Below are positions 46,201-55,996 of a stretch of 64,000 nt of DNA, piece after piece (within the stretch, counting starts at the first letter, position 1; the number at the start of each line of letters is the position of its first letter). A program made the translations under genes and the position numbers. A model generated the notes under the pieces. That model worked only from the letters and a program-made list of their open reading frames with translations. It ran no database searches and had not been told where the DNA came from. This DNA is from an uncultured Pelagibacteraceae bacterium (GTDB lineage: Bacteria; Pseudomonadota; Alphaproteobacteria; Pelagibacterales; Pelagibacteraceae), in contig CACIHO010000001.1 in assembly GCA_902586485.1 (NCBI GenBank), positions 62,001 to 126,000 of the forward strand. The letters are read 5' to 3'.

Positions 46201-47043
46201 ATGAAATTATTAAGAGTAGGACAAAAAGGAAGTGAAAAGCCATCTATTATGGATAAGGATGGAAAAATAAGGGATATAAGTTCTCATATTAAAGATTTAA
46301 ATCCTGATTTTTTAAACTTCGAGACTTTTGCAAAGTTACAAAATACTGATTTATCAAATTTACCTGAATTATCCTCAAATGAAAGAATAGGCTCTTGTAT
46401 AACTAGCCCACGTAAGTTTATAGCTATAGGCCTTAATTATTCAGATCATGCTGCTGAAGTTGGTGCTGATATTCCAAAAGAACCAATAGTTTTTATGAAG
46501 GCAACTAGCTGTATAGTTGGACCCAACGATGATGTTGAAATAGTTTCAGGATCAAAAAAATTAGACTGGGAGGTAGAGCTTGGTATTGTAATTGGTAAAG
46601 AAGCCAAACATATTGCAGAAAATCAATCACAAGATCATATTTTAGGTTATTGTTTAGTAAATGATGTAAGTGAACGTGAGTGGCAACTTGAAAAAATGGG
46701 ACAATGGGTTAAAGGAAAATCTCATGATACTTATGGCCCTGTTGGTCCACATTTAGTTACAAAAGATGAAATATCAGACGTTAATAATTTAAAAATGAGC
46801 TTAGATGTAAATGGAAAAAGAATGCAAACAGGTAATACAAGCACAATGATATTTAATGTTGATGTGATAGTATCTTATTTGAGTAAGTATATGACTCTTT
46901 TACCAGGAGATATTATTACAACTGGGACACCTCCAGGAGTAGGGATGGGAATGAAGCCACAGCAATTCTTAAAAGCAGGTGATATGATGAAATTATCAGT
47001 TGAGAATTTAGGAGAGCAAAACTCGAAGGTAGTTGCTTTATAA
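46201..47043 (+). CDS. Fumarylacetoacetate hydrolase family protein, diketo-deoxy sugar acid hydrolase candidate
   Basis: A 280-residue FAH-fold enzyme. The core IGLNYSDHAAEVGA, the metal-binding DWEVELGIVIG with Glu residues, and TTGTPPGVGMGM are clear. In fucose-type non-phosphorylative pathways a member of this family cleaves 2,4-diketo-3-deoxy-L-fuconate to pyruvate and lactate, and it follows just such an SDR here. The 21-base gap holds AAAAGGATAA as ribosome site. Confidence 0.85.
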   Translation: MKLLRVGQKGSEKPSIMDKDGKIRDISSHIKDLNPDFLNFETFAKLQNTDLSNLPELSSNERIGSCITSPRKFIAIGLNYSDHAAEVGADIPKEPIVFMKATSCIVGPNDDVEIVSGSKKLDWEVELGIVIGKEAKHIAENQSQDHILGYCLVNDVSEREWQLEKMGQWVKGKSHDTYGPVGPHLVTKDEISDVNNLKMSLDVNGKRMQTGNTSTMIFNVDVIVSYLSKYMTLLPGDIITTGTPPGVGMGMKPQQFLKAGDMMKLSVENLGEQNSKVVAL

Positions 47044-47049
47044 TTTGTT

Positions 47050-48222
47050 GTGAAAATAACTTCTATTAAAAGTCATGTACTTAGATATGAGTTAGAAAAA
47101 GAACTCGGTTACTCACAACAATACTATAAACATCGTACAGCCCACCTAGTTGAAGTCCAAACAGATGAAGGAATAATGGGTTGGGGTGAGTGTTTTGGTC
47201 CTGGAAATATAGCCTTAGCAAACAAGTATATTGTTGAAAAGGTTATACAGCCTTTGGTGATTGGTGAAGACCCTTTAAACAAAGAGCATATCTGGCAAAA
47301 AGTTTACAATCTTTTAAGAGATAGTGGTCAAAAAGGGATGCCGATACAAGCTTTATCAGGGGTAGATATAGCTCTATGGGATATCTTAGGAAAAAAAACA
47401 AACTCTCCCCTCTACCAACTTGTTGGTGGAAAATGTAATGATGATGTTCCTGTATATGGATATGGGATGATGTTGCAAAAAAAATCATTTGATGAGTTAG
47501 TTCCATTATTTCAAGAAGAAGCTAAACAGATTAAATCAAAAAACTTTAAAGCTATGAAAATGAAAGTTGGATTGGGTCCAAAAGAAGATTTAAAGTTAGT
47601 ACAAGCAGTTAGAAACTCTATAGGCAAAGACTTTAAATTAATGGTTGATGCAAATCATGCTTATAATTTGAAAGATGCACTTTACGTTGGAAAAGGTTTA
47701 GATGAATTAGATATTTATTGGTTTGAAGAACCTGTTGCTCCTGAGGATTATGATGGATATAAGGAATTAAAACAAAAAATCTCCACTAGTATTGCAGGAG
47801 GTGAGGCTGAATTTACAAAATATGGCTGGAATAAACTAATATCAAACAAATGTATTGATATTGCTCAACCAGAGGTTTGTGGACTTGGTGGAATAACCGA
47901 GTATTTAAAAATTGCAGCATTAGCTCAAGCAAATTTTGTTCCAGTAGTAAATCATGTTTGGGGCTCAGCAGTTAGTATTGCAGTTAATCTTCATTTATTG
48001 ACAGCACAACCAGATATGCCTGGTGGTTTATTCCCATCAAAATCTATGCTTGAGTTTGATACTACAGAAAAAAATATCTTTATAACAGATCTGCCAAAAG
48101 AGAATTTTTCAATTTTAGATCAAGTAAAAGATAATAATGGATTTGCATCAGTGACAGACAATGCAGGTATTGGTATAAACCCAAACGAGGACTTTATTAA
48201 AGAGTTTGAAGTAAATGAATAA
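47050..48222 (+). CDS. Enolase-superfamily sugar-acid dehydratase (mandelate racemase/MLE family)
   Basis: A 390-residue enolase-superfamily enzyme. The KxK motif is in AMKMKVGLG, metal ligands are in VDANHAYN, WFEEPV and GGEAEF, and the catalytic His in NHVWGSAV. This layout fits acid-sugar dehydratases (fuconate, rhamnonate, galactonate type). The start is GTG at 47050, six bases after the previous stop. It should make the 2-keto-3-deoxy acid used by the SDR upstream. Confidence 0.85.
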   Translation: MKITSIKSHVLRYELEKELGYSQQYYKHRTAHLVEVQTDEGIMGWGECFGPGNIALANKYIVEKVIQPLVIGEDPLNKEHIWQKVYNLLRDSGQKGMPIQALSGVDIALWDILGKKTNSPLYQLVGGKCNDDVPVYGYGMMLQKKSFDELVPLFQEEAKQIKSKNFKAMKMKVGLGPKEDLKLVQAVRNSIGKDFKLMVDANHAYNLKDALYVGKGLDELDIYWFEEPVAPEDYDGYKELKQKISTSIAGGEAEFTKYGWNKLISNKCIDIAQPEVCGLGGITEYLKIAALAQANFVPVVNHVWGSAVSIAVNLHLLTAQPDMPGGLFPSKSMLEFDTTEKNIFITDLPKENFSILDQVKDNNGFASVTDNAGIGINPNEDFIKEFEVNE

Positions 48223-49126
48223 AATTAAAACTACAGAACCGAAACCAATTTGGAAATTAAGATGCACTTTAGGTGAAGGAACATTATGGGTAAAAGAACA
48301 TAACTCTATTTATTTTGTAGATATTAAGAAAAAGAAAATTTGTTCTTTAAATATTAAAAGTAAAAAAAAGAAAATATTCCGAGTTAATAAAGAAATAGGC
48401 TTCATTGCTCATATTAAAGATCATATTTTTATTTTAGGTCTTCAGGGAGAATTAAGAATTCAAAATTTAAAATCAAAAAAAGTTTTAAAATCAATACCTA
48501 TAGAGCCAAAAATAAAGTTAAACAGAATAAATGATGGTAAAACAGATCCTAGTGGAAATCTTTGGTTTGGTACCATGGACAATTTAGAGAGAAATATTGA
48601 AAAAGGATCTTTGTATAAGTTAGATAAAAATCTTAGATTAACTAAAGTTGACAAAAATTATAGAATTACAAATGGTCCAGCATTTATTGATGAATATAAT
48701 CTTTACCACACTGATAGTCGGAAAAAAACTATTTATAAAATTAAGATTAATAAAAAAAATAAAATAATTAGCAAAAATATATTTAAAAAGTTTTCTCCTG
48801 AGGAAGGAGTCCCAGATGGAATGACTTTAGATAAAAATAAAAATTTATGGGTCGCACATTTTCGTGGGGCATGTGTCTCAGTATTTAACAGCAAAGCAAA
48901 ATTAATTCATAGAATTCATTTTCCAGCTAAAAACATTACTAACTGTGCATTTGGAGGTAAAAATAATCAAGAACTCTATGTTTCAACAGCAACAAAAGGA
49001 ATGAACAAAGCAGATTTGCGAAAATTTAGATATTCTGGCTTCTTTTTTAGTGTAAAAACTAACTCGAAAGGAATTTTACAGAAAAAATTTATTTTAAGTA
49101 ATGAAGAAAAGAGATCTTTACTATGA
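48215..49126 (+). CDS. SMP-30/gluconolactonase family lactonase
   Basis: A 303-residue six-bladed propeller lactonase. LGEGTLW near the N-terminus, NDGKTDPSGNLWFGTMD, TNGPAF and PDGMTLDKNKNLWVAHF supply the metal-binding Glu, Asn and Asp residues. It hydrolyses a sugar lactone to the aldonate, the first step of the pathway after sugar oxidation. It overlaps the dehydratase by 8 bases and the ppc gene by 26. The sequence is unusually lysine-rich. Confidence 0.85.
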   Translation: MNKIKTTEPKPIWKLRCTLGEGTLWVKEHNSIYFVDIKKKKICSLNIKSKKKKIFRVNKEIGFIAHIKDHIFILGLQGELRIQNLKSKKVLKSIPIEPKIKLNRINDGKTDPSGNLWFGTMDNLERNIEKGSLYKLDKNLRLTKVDKNYRITNGPAFIDEYNLYHTDSRKKTIYKIKINKKNKIISKNIFKKFSPEEGVPDGMTLDKNKNLWVAHFRGACVSVFNSKAKLIHRIHFPAKNITNCAFGGKNNQELYVSTATKGMNKADLRKFRYSGFFFSVKTNSKGILQKKFILSNEEKRSLL

Positions 49127-51791
49127 GCGAATACCTACAAAGCTTTTAAGAGAAGATTTTAGATTATTAGGAACTTTTCTTGGTAAAGTAATAAAAGATC
49201 AAGAAGGCAATATTTTTTTTAATATTGTTGAAAAATTTAGGTTATTATCAAAGAATACTCTAACAGATAAAAATAAAAGTAAAGTTTTTTCAAAAATATC
49301 AACAGAAGTAAAAAAGCTTTCACCTGAAAATACATTTAAATTAACAAGAGCATTTTCACATATTCTAAATTTATTAAACCTAGCAGAATCAATTGATGCT
49401 TCAAGAAAGCTTAATGAATATGAAAATCCATATTTTAAAAATAAAAATCAAAATTTATTTATTGAAGATTTAATTGAAGGCCTTTTTAAAAATAAGAAAA
49501 TTTCTGATAAAAAAATTTATGAACAGGCTACAAATCTAGATATTGGAATTGTTTTAACGGCACATCCTACAGAAGTAAAAAGAAGGACCTTAATTCAAAA
49601 ATATGCAAATTTAATTTATATACTGGAACAAAGGCATCTTTATAAAAAATATCCATCCAAGATTATCGAATTAGACAGACAGCTATACTCAGAAATTACC
49701 ATAATATGGAAAACTGATGAACTTAAAAGAACCAAACCTTCACCACTAGATGAAGCAAAATGGGGTTTAGCCGTAATCGAAGATAGTTTATGGGATACAA
49801 TACCTAAGGTTTATAAGAGACTTAACGATATATTTAGGAAAAATTTAAAGAAAGATTTGCCTAGAGATTTTAATCCTATTCAATTTGGATCTTGGATGGG
49901 AGGGGATAGAGACGGAAACCCAAACGTGACTGCTGAAGTAACCAAGAAAGTATTACTATTTTCTAGATGGCAAGCTGCAAAATTATACGACAAAGAACTT
50001 ACAAAATTAATACAAGATTTATCAATGGAAGAATGTTCGACAAAAATTAAAAAAGTAACTGGAAATAGTTTTGAGCCTTATAGAGTATTTCTAAGACCAA
50101 TCAGAGATAAAGTAAGATTAACACATCAGCTAATCGAAAATCATTTAAATAATAATTCGATACTAGATGAAAAGAAATTGATAAGAAATAAATATGAAAT
50201 TACACTTCCATTGAGAGAAGTAAGAAATTCTTTAAAATTAAATAAGGGAGACCATATTGCAAATGCAGATTTACTAGACTTAATGAGACGAGTAAGATGT
50301 TTTGGTATCAATCTTGCTAGATTAGATATAAGACAAGAAGCAGATCGACATAGTAAACTTCTAAATGAACTTTTTAGAAAAAAATATAATATTAAATACA
50401 ATTCTTTAAGTGAAAAAGAAAAAATAAAATTATTAAATAAATCAATTAAAGAAAAAAAATATTTTGTTGATAGAATAAAAATAACTGACAAAGAAAATAA
50501 GGAAGTTTGGAATACATTTAAACAGATATCAAAATCCCCCAACGAATGTTTGGGTGCTTATGTTATTTCAATGACCTCTAAAGCATCTGATATTTTGTCA
50601 GTTTATTTTTTACAAATACAAGCGCAAATAAAGAATTTTTTAAGAGTTGTACCACTTTTTGAAACCTTAGATGACTTAAAAAATGCAAACAGTGTTATGA
50701 AAAATTTATTCAAACTTTCTTGGTACAGAAAAATGACAAGTGCTAAACAAGAAGTAATGATTGGATATTCAGATTCAAGTAAGGACGCAGGCAAATTATC
50801 AGCTAGCTGGCATCAATACAAACTTCAAGAAGAATTAAGAGGTCTAGCTAAAAAATATAAGTTTGATTTGATTTTCTTCCATGGTAGAGGAGGATCTCCA
50901 GGAAGAGGAGGTGGTCCAATTCAGGCAACATTAAAATCTCAACCAGCTGGAACTGTAAATGGTAAAATTAGAATTACTGATCAGGGAGAAGTAATTCAAC
51001 AAAAATATGGATACAAACCTATAGCTGAATACAATCTTTGTAGCTACATTGGAGCGGTTATGGATGCCTCTTTAAATCCACCCCCTAGATCAAAGCCTAA
51101 TTGGCGAGAGTTAATTCAGAGTATGTCTGAAATTTCAACGTCTGCTTATAGAAAATATTTAAATCAAAGCGAAGACTTTATCAGATACTTTAAAACAGTA
51201 ACACCTCACAAGTCTCTTGGAAAGTTAGCTATAGGCTCCAGACCAACAAAAAGGAAGAATGTTGATAATATTCAGGGTTTAAGAGCAATACCATGGGTAT
51301 TTGCATGGACACAAATTAGATTAATGTTACCAGCTTGGTTAGGAACAACAGAGGCTTTGAGATATGGATCAATAAAAAAGTTTAAAAAAACTATGATGGA
51401 TATGGAAAAGAACTGGCCATATTTTGTTTCGACTATGGATATTTTAGACATGGTAATTTCAAAAGTTGATCCAGAAATATCAGTTATTTATGAAAATAAT
51501 TTGGCTGATGCTCCATTAAGGAGAATTGGTAAAAAATTAAGATATCAATTTGATGCACTGGTCAAATTGCATAATAAAATAACTCCAAGGGAGGTGGTAA
51601 AAGAAAGAAAAAAATTTAGAAAAGCACTGTTCATTAGGAGCAATTATACGGAGATGTTAAACATTTTACAGGCAAATATAATGAATAAATTAACAAATAA
51701 AAAATACAAAAAGTTAGATAAAAAATTTCTTGATGATGCTTTAATGACATCTATAGCAGGTATATCTGCTGCAATGAAAAATACTGGATAA
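49101..51791 (+). CDS. ppc: Phosphoenolpyruvate carboxylase
   Basis: An 896-residue PEP carboxylase of full length. The catalytic His region LTAHPTEVKRRT, GGDRDGNPNVT, MIGYSDSSKDAG, FFHGRGGSPGRGGGP and the C-terminal end (SIAGISAAMKNTG) are all present. It makes oxaloacetate from PEP and bicarbonate to refill the TCA cycle. Its ATG lies 26 bases inside the lactonase gene, an odd coupling of a housekeeping anaplerotic gene to a sugar-acid operon. Confidence 0.96.
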   Translation: MKKRDLYYERIPTKLLREDFRLLGTFLGKVIKDQEGNIFFNIVEKFRLLSKNTLTDKNKSKVFSKISTEVKKLSPENTFKLTRAFSHILNLLNLAESIDASRKLNEYENPYFKNKNQNLFIEDLIEGLFKNKKISDKKIYEQATNLDIGIVLTAHPTEVKRRTLIQKYANLIYILEQRHLYKKYPSKIIELDRQLYSEITIIWKTDELKRTKPSPLDEAKWGLAVIEDSLWDTIPKVYKRLNDIFRKNLKKDLPRDFNPIQFGSWMGGDRDGNPNVTAEVTKKVLLFSRWQAAKLYDKELTKLIQDLSMEECSTKIKKVTGNSFEPYRVFLRPIRDKVRLTHQLIENHLNNNSILDEKKLIRNKYEITLPLREVRNSLKLNKGDHIANADLLDLMRRVRCFGINLARLDIRQEADRHSKLLNELFRKKYNIKYNSLSEKEKIKLLNKSIKEKKYFVDRIKITDKENKEVWNTFKQISKSPNECLGAYVISMTSKASDILSVYFLQIQAQIKNFLRVVPLFETLDDLKNANSVMKNLFKLSWYRKMTSAKQEVMIGYSDSSKDAGKLSASWHQYKLQEELRGLAKKYKFDLIFFHGRGGSPGRGGGPIQATLKSQPAGTVNGKIRITDQGEVIQQKYGYKPIAEYNLCSYIGAVMDASLNPPPRSKPNWRELIQSMSEISTSAYRKYLNQSEDFIRYFKTVTPHKSLGKLAIGSRPTKRKNVDNIQGLRAIPWVFAWTQIRLMLPAWLGTTEALRYGSIKKFKKTMMDMEKNWPYFVSTMDILDMVISKVDPEISVIYENNLADAPLRRIGKKLRYQFDALVKLHNKITPREVVKERKKFRKALFIRSNYTEMLNILQANIMNKLTNKKYKKLDKKFLDDALMTSIAGISAAMKNTG

Positions 51792-52499
51792 ATGTTTGAA
51801 TATCTAATTGCTTTTGGAGCAGGACTAATAAGTTTTTTGTCTCCATGTGTTTTACCTTTAATACCTGGATATATTTCTTATATCTCTGGTCAATCCTTAC
51901 AAGAAATATTAAATAAACAAGAAATAAACTTTTTTCCGTTAATTTTATTTTGTTTAGGGTTCTCAACAGTTTTTGTTCTTTTGGGAGCTTCTGCATCATT
52001 TTTAGGTCAAACACTTTTACAAAATTCAGAAATATTAAGAATTGTAGCTGGGATAGTTATAATAATTTTTTCTCTTCAATTGATTGGAATAATCAATATT
52101 CCCTATTTAAATTTTGAAAAAAGATTTGATGCTAAAGAATCAAGAAATATTCTTTTTCCATATGTAATTGGTGTTGCTTTTGGTTTTGGTTGGACACCAT
52201 GTATTGGTCCAATTTTAGGTTCAATTTTAGCCTTAGCATCTATTGAAGAAACTTTAACAAGAGCAGTCATATTATTAATTTTATACTCATTAGGACTTGC
52301 AATTCCTTTTGTTTTGTCAGGATATTTAATTCAAAGATTTTTATTATTTTCTAAGAACTTTAGAAAAAATATTAATTTAATATCAAAAATTGGTGGAATT
52401 ATTCTTTTAGTAACAGGTATTTTGATCCTAACTAACCAATTACAAGCGATTGGATTTTATATAATTGAAATCTTTCCTTTTATGCAAAAATTCGGATAA
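51792..52499 (+). CDS. ccdA: Cytochrome c biogenesis protein CcdA
   Basis: A 235-residue membrane protein with six helices. The redox cysteines are in SFLSPCVLPLIPGY and FGWTPCIGPILG, the CcdA hallmark. It passes electrons from cytoplasmic thioredoxin to the periplasm for cytochrome c maturation or disulfide repair. It begins directly after the ppc stop without a gap. Confidence 0.92.
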   Translation: MFEYLIAFGAGLISFLSPCVLPLIPGYISYISGQSLQEILNKQEINFFPLILFCLGFSTVFVLLGASASFLGQTLLQNSEILRIVAGIVIIIFSLQLIGIINIPYLNFEKRFDAKESRNILFPYVIGVAFGFGWTPCIGPILGSILALASIEETLTRAVILLILYSLGLAIPFVLSGYLIQRFLLFSKNFRKNINLISKIGGIILLVTGILILTNQLQAIGFYIIEIFPFMQKFG

Positions 52500-52508
52500 A
52501 AGGTATTA

Positions 52509-53096
52509 ATGAAGATTTATCAAATAGACTCAAGTGCTAGAAAAAAAGGATCAACCTCACGTGCACTTGCTAAAAAACTTTTAGAGAAAATTAAAAAACC
52601 TGGAGATGAGGTGATTTATCGTGATTTAGATGATGAAATGTTTTTTGTAAGCGGACTTACAGAGTCGGGTATGAAAATTGATGAAAAAGATCAGACAGAG
52701 CACCACAAAAAAATGTTCGAACTTTCTGATAAATTAGTAAAAGAGTTAAAAGAAAGTGATGTGATTATAATTTCAGCTCCTATTTATAATTATGGTCCTC
52801 CTGCAACACTTAAAGCTTGGTCAGATTTAGCAGCTAGAATTGGAGAAACATTTAGATTTAAACCTAATGGGAGACGGGAAGGGTTATTAAAAAATAAACA
52901 TGCCTATTTAGTAATAACCTCTGGAGGAACCAAATTGAACAGCTCTGAGGATTTCTTAACTCCATGGTTAAAATTTATTCTTAATTTTTTTGGAATTGAA
53001 AAAGTAGATATTGTCAGTGCAGATCAAATGGCATTAGATTATGAAAAATCAATAATCGATGCAGAGGCACAAATAGAAAAATTATTTAAAGATTAA
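52509..53096 (+). CDS. azoR: FMN-dependent NADH-azoreductase
   Basis: A 195-residue flavodoxin-fold enzyme of the AzoR type. Seen are SSARKKGSTSRAL near the N-terminus, APIYNYGPPATLKAW and the ITSGGTKLN segment that contact FMN. It reduces quinones or azo compounds with NADH. Its end overlaps the convergent dioxygenase gene by 11 bases. Confidence 0.85.
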   Translation: MKIYQIDSSARKKGSTSRALAKKLLEKIKKPGDEVIYRDLDDEMFFVSGLTESGMKIDEKDQTEHHKKMFELSDKLVKELKESDVIIISAPIYNYGPPATLKAWSDLAARIGETFRFKPNGRREGLLKNKHAYLVITSGGTKLNSSEDFLTPWLKFILNFFGIEKVDIVSADQMALDYEKSIIDAEAQIEKLFKD

Positions 53097-54189
53097 ATTT
53101 TCTTTTTAAATGTCTAAGTTTCCCCTCGGTACTATCAAAATCAATATAACAACCTTGTAAAAATCTTTCACCTTCTTTAGTTTCATAAGATGTTCTACCA
53201 TGTAGTAATCGATGATTATCCATCATTATTAAGTCTTTAGGCTCAAGTTTAAATTCAATTCTATATTTCTCAGAATTATACATTTCAGATAGTTTCTTTC
53301 TTGCTTTATAATAAAGATCTAATTTGTCTTTATCTAAAATTGGAACGTAGTCTAGTCTAGGACTAAATCTAACTTGTCTAAAACTTTTATCATCGTTAAG
53401 TTCAATTAATGGAGAGATGTTTTCTAATATTACCTCTTTATCTACAAATCTAAATCTAACTTTTACTTCTGTTAAAATATCATAAAATTCTGGAAATTTA
53501 CTTCTTAATTCTTCCGTAACAGTATAACCGTCAACTAAAGATGATAGTCCGCCTGATACTTTACTTTCAATACAATGTAATAACTGAATACACGGCACAG
53601 GATTTCTATAAGGATTATCAGTATGAGGAGCTAAGGCTAAAGATGTGTAAGCAAGATCATTAGGGTCTGGTTTAGATTTAACATTAAAGTATTCTCCAAA
53701 ATTTGTTCTTCGTACACTTCCTATGGAATTTGCAAATTCTACAATATAGTTTTTCGATATTGGAATATTTTTTATAATAACAAATCCATATTGATAAAAA
53801 GAAACAAGCAAATCATGCATTTCCTTACTTTCATAAAAATCTTTTTGGTACTGAAAATTTTTAATATTTTTAAGTCGCGAGTCCCATTTAGTTTTTTCTA
53901 TTGATTTAATAACAATATCTTCTTTAGAAAATTCTAAAGCAATTTTATCAATTTCTAGTTTTGAAGTAACACCATCATTAAAATCAATTTCCAAATATTT
54001 TTCATTAATATTTGCCTTATTTATTGAAATATCACTACTTAAGGAGGTAGGATCAAAAAGTCTCTGTTGAGTTCCTTTATCTATGTATTCTTCTCCATTT
54101 ACTCTTTCACGTAACCAGAATGGGTGAATTTCTTTTTTTTCGGATCCATTATTGTAAAAAACCTTATTTTGATTTAGCTCAATTTTCAT
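53086..54189 (-). CDS. Gamma-butyrobetaine/trimethyllysine hydroxylase-like 2OG oxygenase
   Basis: A 367-residue enzyme with an N-terminal DUF971-like domain (PFWLRERVNG) and a TauD-type oxygenase domain. Iron ligands are H189 and D191 (APHTDNPYRNP) and H330 (RLLHGRTSY). The two-domain plan is that of gamma-butyrobetaine hydroxylase, which makes carnitine, or trimethyllysine dioxygenase. I start at the ATG at 54189; a TTG three codons earlier is open. It adds another quaternary-amine enzyme to this window, though far from the betaine operon. Confidence 0.8.
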   Translation of the reverse strand: MKIELNQNKVFYNNGSEKKEIHPFWLRERVNGEEYIDKGTQQRLFDPTSLSSDISINKANINEKYLEIDFNDGVTSKLEIDKIALEFSKEDIVIKSIEKTKWDSRLKNIKNFQYQKDFYESKEMHDLLVSFYQYGFVIIKNIPISKNYIVEFANSIGSVRRTNFGEYFNVKSKPDPNDLAYTSLALAPHTDNPYRNPVPCIQLLHCIESKVSGGLSSLVDGYTVTEELRSKFPEFYDILTEVKVRFRFVDKEVILENISPLIELNDDKSFRQVRFSPRLDYVPILDKDKLDLYYKARKKLSEMYNSEKYRIEFKLEPKDLIMMDNHRLLHGRTSYETKEGERFLQGCYIDFDSTEGKLRHLKRKFNL

Positions 54190-54256
54190 AATTACCAACT
54201 GAGGATTATTTAAAATTTAACTTTAATCAACATAAATTAAATAGTAAGAGTTCTGT

Positions 54257-55063
54257 GTGATTAATTTTGATAGAAAAAAATACCCTATATACGCTAGTTT
54301 TTTAAATCAATTAGCAAAGGATTTAACTAAGTTCTATAATTCAAAATTGAACAGAACCTTTAAAGTATCTAACAAGCTAAAAGGTAAAGGTTATGATCCA
54401 GTAACTACTTCAGACAGAGCTTTTGAAAAATTTATACGTTCAAGGATTAAAAAAAAATTTCCTAAACACCAAGTTATTGGTGAAGAATATGGTTCAACAA
54501 ATTCAAAAAGTGATTATACTTGGGTAATTGACCCTATAGATGGAACAAGATCCTACGTTATAGGTAACCCAACTTGGAGTAATTTAATTTCATTAAATTT
54601 TAAAGGAACACCAATTCTGGGATTAGCAAACTTTCCAGTTCTAAAAAAATATTATTTAAATTATTCTGATAAACTTGCCTATGTTGTTTCTCAAGGAAAA
54701 AAGAAAAAATTATTGGTAAATAAAAAAGCTACGTTTAAAAATGTAAAGGTTTCTGCAGCATTTCATGGATGGTTGTCATTAAACAAACAAAAAAAAATTC
54801 CAAAAATTTTGAAATTAATGCAATTTCCATGCAGTGATGCTTTAAGTTATTCTCACTTAACGGAGGGAAGAGTTGATATAGTAATACAGTGCTCAAATAA
54901 AATTTGGGATATTCATCCACTAATACCAATTATTAAGGCAGCAGGTGGTATCATTAGTACCTGGGATAATAGAGATGCTACTAATGCTGGAAATATCTTA
55001 GTCTCTTCAAATAAAAAAATTCACAATAATTTTCTAAAATTATTAAAACCAGTATCAAAATGA
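54257..55063 (+). CDS. Inositol-monophosphatase family phosphatase, histidinol-phosphatase (HisN)-like
   Basis: A 268-residue lithium-sensitive-type phosphatase. Metal ligands lie in VIGEEYG, WVIDPIDGTRSY and IWDIHPL. The TTSDRAFEKFIRSRI and NPTWSNLISL segments fit the HisN-type histidinol phosphatases used by many actinobacteria and alphaproteobacteria. The start is GTG. Inositol-phosphatase activity is the alternative. Confidence 0.8.
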   Translation: MINFDRKKYPIYASFLNQLAKDLTKFYNSKLNRTFKVSNKLKGKGYDPVTTSDRAFEKFIRSRIKKKFPKHQVIGEEYGSTNSKSDYTWVIDPIDGTRSYVIGNPTWSNLISLNFKGTPILGLANFPVLKKYYLNYSDKLAYVVSQGKKKKLLVNKKATFKNVKVSAAFHGWLSLNKQKKIPKILKLMQFPCSDALSYSHLTEGRVDIVIQCSNKIWDIHPLIPIIKAAGGIISTWDNRDATNAGNILVSSNKKIHNNFLKLLKPVSK

Positions 55064-55623
55064 TACCAGAAAGAGCACAAGTTATTTTAGATTTTTGGTT
55101 TAAAGAAACTCCTTTTGAAACGCGTTTCAAAAAAGATGAAATCTTTGATAAAAAAATCAGAGATAATTTTCTAAAAGATTATGAGCTTGCGTGTAATAAT
55201 GAGTATGACGACTGGCAAGATAACCCAATGAGCTGCTTAGCTCTTGTAATTTTGTTTGATCAGTTTTCTCGAAATTTATTTAGAGGTGATAAAAAAGCTT
55301 TTGATCAGGACCAAAAAACAAGATTAATTGTAAATGATGCAGTTTACTCTGGCTATTTAGAAGCCATGAATGTTGATCAAAGATTTTTTATGCTATTACC
55401 TTTAATTCATAGTGAGGAAATTAGTGATCACGAAATGGCATATTATTTATTAAATAAATATTTAAGAGAGCATGAAGAATATCATAAAATAAAAAAGTTT
55501 TGGCAGGATCATACAAAAGCTATTAGATTATTTCATAGATATCCACATAGAAATGAAATGTTAGGACGAGAATCTACCGAAGAAGAAAAAGAATTCTTAA
55601 AAGGTCCAAACTCTTCTTGGTAA
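55060..55623 (+). CDS. DUF924 family protein
   Basis: A 187-residue helical protein of the DUF924 (TPR-like) family. ILDFWF near the N-terminus, ALVILFDQFSRNLFRG, MLLPLIHSEE and FHRYPHRNEMLGRESTEEE are distinctive. Function is unknown. It starts within the phosphatase stop (4-base overlap) and is followed one base later by a DUF952 gene. Confidence 0.88.
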   Translation: MIPERAQVILDFWFKETPFETRFKKDEIFDKKIRDNFLKDYELACNNEYDDWQDNPMSCLALVILFDQFSRNLFRGDKKAFDQDQKTRLIVNDAVYSGYLEAMNVDQRFFMLLPLIHSEEISDHEMAYYLLNKYLREHEEYHKIKKFWQDHTKAIRLFHRYPHRNEMLGRESTEEEKEFLKGPNSSW

Positions 55624-55624
55624 A

Positions 55625-55996
55625 ATGAATTTAGAGTTTATTTTCAAAATTATTGATAAAGACGATTGGCAAAAAGCTAAACAAACTGGAACTTATGGAG
55701 GATCAAAAAAAGATATTGAAGACGGTTACATACATTTCTCAGAAGAAGATCAAGTAGAGGAAACACTAAGAAGACATTATCCAAAAAAAGATAATTTACT
55801 TTTATTAAAAGTGAATGCATTTAAACTTGAGCACTTACTATGGGAACAGGCTTCAAATGGAGATATGTATCCGCATTTATATTCGCCTTTAGATATTAAA
55901 AATGTTGAGGAAGAATTTGAGTTGCCATTAAATGATGATGGAAATCATATACTTCCAGAGATTTTAAAAAAATATCAGTTTAGTCGTCCAAGATAA
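55625..55996 (+). CDS. DUF952 family protein
   Basis: A 123-residue protein of the DUF952 family, related in fold to ADP-ribosyltransferase-like domains. KIIDKDDWQKAKQTGTY, DGYIHFSEEDQVEETL and PHLYSPLDIKNV are typical. The biochemical role is not established. Its 3' end overlaps the convergent SMR-like gene by 22 bases. Confidence 0.83.
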   Translation: MNLEFIFKIIDKDDWQKAKQTGTYGGSKKDIEDGYIHFSEEDQVEETLRRHYPKKDNLLLLKVNAFKLEHLLWEQASNGDMYPHLYSPLDIKNVEEEFELPLNDDGNHILPEILKKYQFSRPR

